Part shown: piece by piece, positions 62,064 through 64,000 of the stretch
How positions within the stretch are numbered: position 1 is the stretch's first letter
Layout: each line of letters starts with the position of its first letter
Assembly: GCA_001557505.1 (NCBI GenBank)
Contig: LSAX01000009.1
Coordinates: 992,001 to 1,056,000 of the forward strand
DNA: 64,000 nucleotides
Reading direction: 5' to 3'
Origin: Reticulascus tulasneorum
Taxonomy: Eukaryota; Ascomycota; Sordariomycetes; Glomerellales; Reticulascaceae
Translations under genes and position numbers: made by a program
Notes under the pieces: model-generated
Databases searched by the model: none
Seen by the model: the letters and a program-made list of their open reading frames with translations, nothing else
Told to the model about the DNA's origin: nothing

Positions 62064-64000
62064 TTACCTACAGCACCGTAGCTGATCTTCTAAGCCAGCT
62101 ATTACCTCGAGATATACACTTCTCGGTGGCAATCGACATGTGTGGCCTGGCACTAACCAGTCGGGATGAGGGAGACTGGGATCTGCGCCGCTGTTAAGGA
62201 GTAGTTGGATGATCCCAGAGTGGTGTAGTTCCATAGCAAGCTGCACGACCCTTCCGCAGGAAAACTCAATAACTGGTACTCCCGAGTCCCTTGTTTCCTT
62301 TTTCTGGCGGCCACGAGTTAGGCAGTGGTAGCTAACATTGGGACTGGCACCGCCTGCGAGGAGCATTTGAACTAGCTCCTGATTTCCCAACTTAACCGCT
62401 CGCACAATCGGTGGCGTGAAATCTTCCGCCTGCAGCTTTTCGCCATCACCAAAGGTGCAGAGGTCGTAATGATACGAATTTGAGGGCAAAGGCCGATCTG
62501 GCTCTTCAAAGTCGCAGCGAGCACCGCATGCGAGCAGGCTACCGACGATAAGAGGATCCTCTTGGTCCACCGCTAAACCCAGGGCTCTGGTAGAAGAGAC
62601 TCGGTCGGTTCGTGGCGAGAGGATGTCCACTAGCTGCGTGTTCCTTTGTTTTACCGCCCTCATGAGGGCAGGTCCGTGTATTTCACTGACAGTGAAGTTC
62701 ACATCGCCGCCGTTGTCAAGAAGGAGACTGACGAGATCGAGCTTGCGATGTTCCACGGCCCACTCGAGAGGTGTGACCGGGATCATCTCTGGGACTAACG
62801 GCACGATGGCCGTATCGGGAACATGCTCGATTTCGAGAATTGATACGTTTTGTTTCATGCCGTATTGGAGAATTTGTGAGACCACATGTTTGCTGTACTC
62901 GAATTTTAGCGCTGCCGCAAGGGCTTCCTTCAACTGACTCTGACTGGGAAGCTCCTGGGAACTTTGATTGGGATGATATTGGGCAGCGGAGATCTGTCCA
63001 GTGGCGGTTTGAAGTGTTGGGTTCTGAGTTTTGGCCGTCGGACCCGCGGCTTGGAGATTTGCCGCCCGCTGTTCGTTGGTCATACGATTTTTGAAGAGCA
63101 AGTTGCGAGATCTTTGTTCCCACACCATCTCCCACCCGTCATCCATGGGTACAGATGATAACTGGTCCGAAGAAAGACTTTCATCAACATCTCGAATTCG
63201 ACCGATCGGAAGCCAACAATCGAATGAGCCGGATAGTACCTGCTCGTAAATAATTCCCTGTGACTGTCGTCGCACTTCTTTATCTCTGCCTGGGGGGTTT
63301 TCTAGTTTGCGTGGCTTAACTTCAAAGACCAACGCTGCATCGCTGGGGTTGAAGGACACAACATTCTTCCGCAGGAGCTCATCCCATTCAATGCCTTGGA
63401 AGAATGCATGAGACCGCACTTCAGAAGCTCCGTTTATACCCAATCGTGTATCGGGATTCTTGTCGAGAAGTCGGGCTAGTATATCCACGGCGGCTGAGGA
63501 AAGACGTTTTGGAAACGGAATGGTTTGGGCGTTGATCGTATTGTATTTCTCCTTCTTGTCCCTGCAGTAGGATGGGGGTAGTCCGGTCAGCATCTCGTAA
63601 AGGAAGATTCCCAACGTCCACCAATCCACTGCCTGAGAGGGTTTGTGACCCAGAAGAACCTCGGGAGCTGGATATTCCGGTTTGCCAGGTATGATCTGAT
63701 CTCTAACTACGTCTTCTACCTCGAATCCGAAAAGACCAGGAATGCATAGGTTGATGTGCCCGAAAGAATCTATCAGAATGTTCTCCGGCTTCAATGAGGC
63801 TGTAATTTGCTTGCCGTGTAGATATTCTAAAGCACAGATGATCTCCGCGGCATAAAAGCGGCTCCTGTCAGCATCGAAACATCGTTCTCTCTGAAGATGA
63901 TGGAACAGGTGCCCACCATCTGCCATTTCCGAGAGTAGGTCTAAGCCACCAGGCGTCTTGAATGCGAATTTTAGTGGCGCGATGAAGGGGTGGTGATAGG
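62064..64000 (-). CDS. AGC-type pseudokinase fused to ankyrin repeats (5' end outside window)
   Basis: Minus-strand frame open to the window edge; the 24 codons before the ATG at 63926 read YHHPFIAPLKFAFKTPGGLD, an AGC kinase N-lobe segment, so the start lies beyond 64000. The kinase part resembles YPK/SGK kinases: GGHLFHHLQRERCF, FYAAEIICALEYLHGK, LKPENILIDSFGHINLC, then AVDWWTLGIFLYEMLTGLPP and DTRLGINGASEVRSHAFF. The catalytic loop reads ITASLKPEN instead of YRDLKPEN (Asp to Ser at 63795-63797), and DFG is replaced by IPG (63735-63743). Both catalytic and Mg-binding aspartates are therefore missing. A linker with an oddly conserved WEMVWEQRSRNLLFKNRMT follows. The C-terminal ~270 residues contain ankyrin-like repeats (TPLEWAVEHRKLDLVSLLLD, PIVRAVKLGNQELVQMLLAG, VQLAMELHHSGIIQLLLNSG). 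Probably a non-catalytic binding or sensor protein. Confidence 0.85.
   Translation of the reverse strand, partial: YHHPFIAPLKFAFKTPGGLDLLSEMADGGHLFHHLQRERCFDADRSRFYAAEIICALEYLHGKQITASLKPENILIDSFGHINLCIPGLFGFEVEDVVRDQIIPGKPEYPAPEVLLGHKPSQAVDWWTLGIFLYEMLTGLPPSYCRDKKEKYNTINAQTIPFPKRLSSAAVDILARLLDKNPDTRLGINGASEVRSHAFFQGIEWDELLRKNVVSFNPSDAALVFEVKPRKLENPPGRDKEVRRQSQGIIYEQVLSGSFDCWLPIGRIRDVDESLSSDQLSSVPMDDGWEMVWEQRSRNLLFKNRMTNEQRAANLQAAGPTAKTQNPTLQTATGQISAAQYHPNQSSQELPSQSQLKEALAAALKFEYSKHVVSQILQYGMKQNVSILEIEHVPDTAIVPLVPEMIPVTPLEWAVEHRKLDLVSLLLDNGGDVNFTVSEIHGPALMRAVKQRNTQLVDILSPRTDRVSSTRALGLAVDQEDPLIVGSLLACGARCDFEEPDRPLPSNSYHYDLCTFGDGEKLQAEDFTPPIVRAVKLGNQELVQMLLAGGASPNVSYHCLTRGRQKKETRDSGVPVIEFSCGRVVQLAMELHHSGIIQLLLNSGADPSLPHPDWLVPGHTCRLPPRSVYLEVIAGLEDQLRCCR

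Noticed and set aside
1..64000. CRISPR arrays, bacterial operons and tRNA genes
   Set aside because: The DNA is fungal; I saw no regularly spaced repeats of CRISPR type and no convincing tRNA A/B boxes by eye. A tRNA scan was not possible here.

Overview
This is nuclear DNA of a filamentous ascomycete (Pezizomycotina, most likely a Sordariomycete; I cannot resolve the genus). The evidence is short introns (mostly 47-100 nt) with GT...AG ends and CTRAY-type branch points, Zn2Cys6 regulators, HET-domain proteins, a fungal rhodopsin-like membrane protein, a Clr5-domain protein and a COP9 signalosome subunit. Many exon boundaries could be read directly, and most gene models below are spliced by hand. 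In each spliced model the phases agree across every junction.

Layout. 1-1236: 3' part of a HET-type gene whose tail and stop codon lie in a 17-bp repeat. 2598-11495: a 2965-residue FMP27/BLTP2-type lipid-transfer protein. 11.5-20.4 kb: mostly non-coding, with one conserved low-complexity protein (16105-17760) behind a long leader. 20.4-25.6 kb: a Zn2Cys6 regulator and an FAD-dependent oxidoreductase transcribed divergently. 26.4-27.5 kb: CSN5/RRI1. 30.2-31.4 kb: a seven-helix rhodopsin-like protein. 32.8-34.8 kb: a Clr5-TPR protein.

35.1-43.4 kb looks like a small nutrient-use block: a second Zn2Cys6 regulator, an MFS sugar transporter, an FNR-like oxidoreductase divergent from it, and an allantoate/nicotinate-type MFS permease. 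The promoter between the transporter and the FNR-like gene shares a 13-bp GC-rich palindromic element with the promoter between the first regulator and the FAD oxidoreductase. 45.4-51 kb holds two secreted hydrolases (an intronless phosphatase closely resembling bacterial phosphorylcholine phosphatase, and an M28 peptidase) and a six-exon GMC oxidoreductase.

52-64 kb is rich in self/non-self recognition families: a 2EXR-type protein, two divergently transcribed HET genes, a DUF1254/DUF1214 secreted protein, and at the right edge a kinase-ankyrin fusion whose catalytic and DFG aspartates are both replaced, so it reads as a pseudokinase. Together with the HET fragment at the left edge and the Clr5-TPR gene, the window has the character of an accessory, recognition-rich region interspersed with housekeeping genes (FMP27, CSN5).
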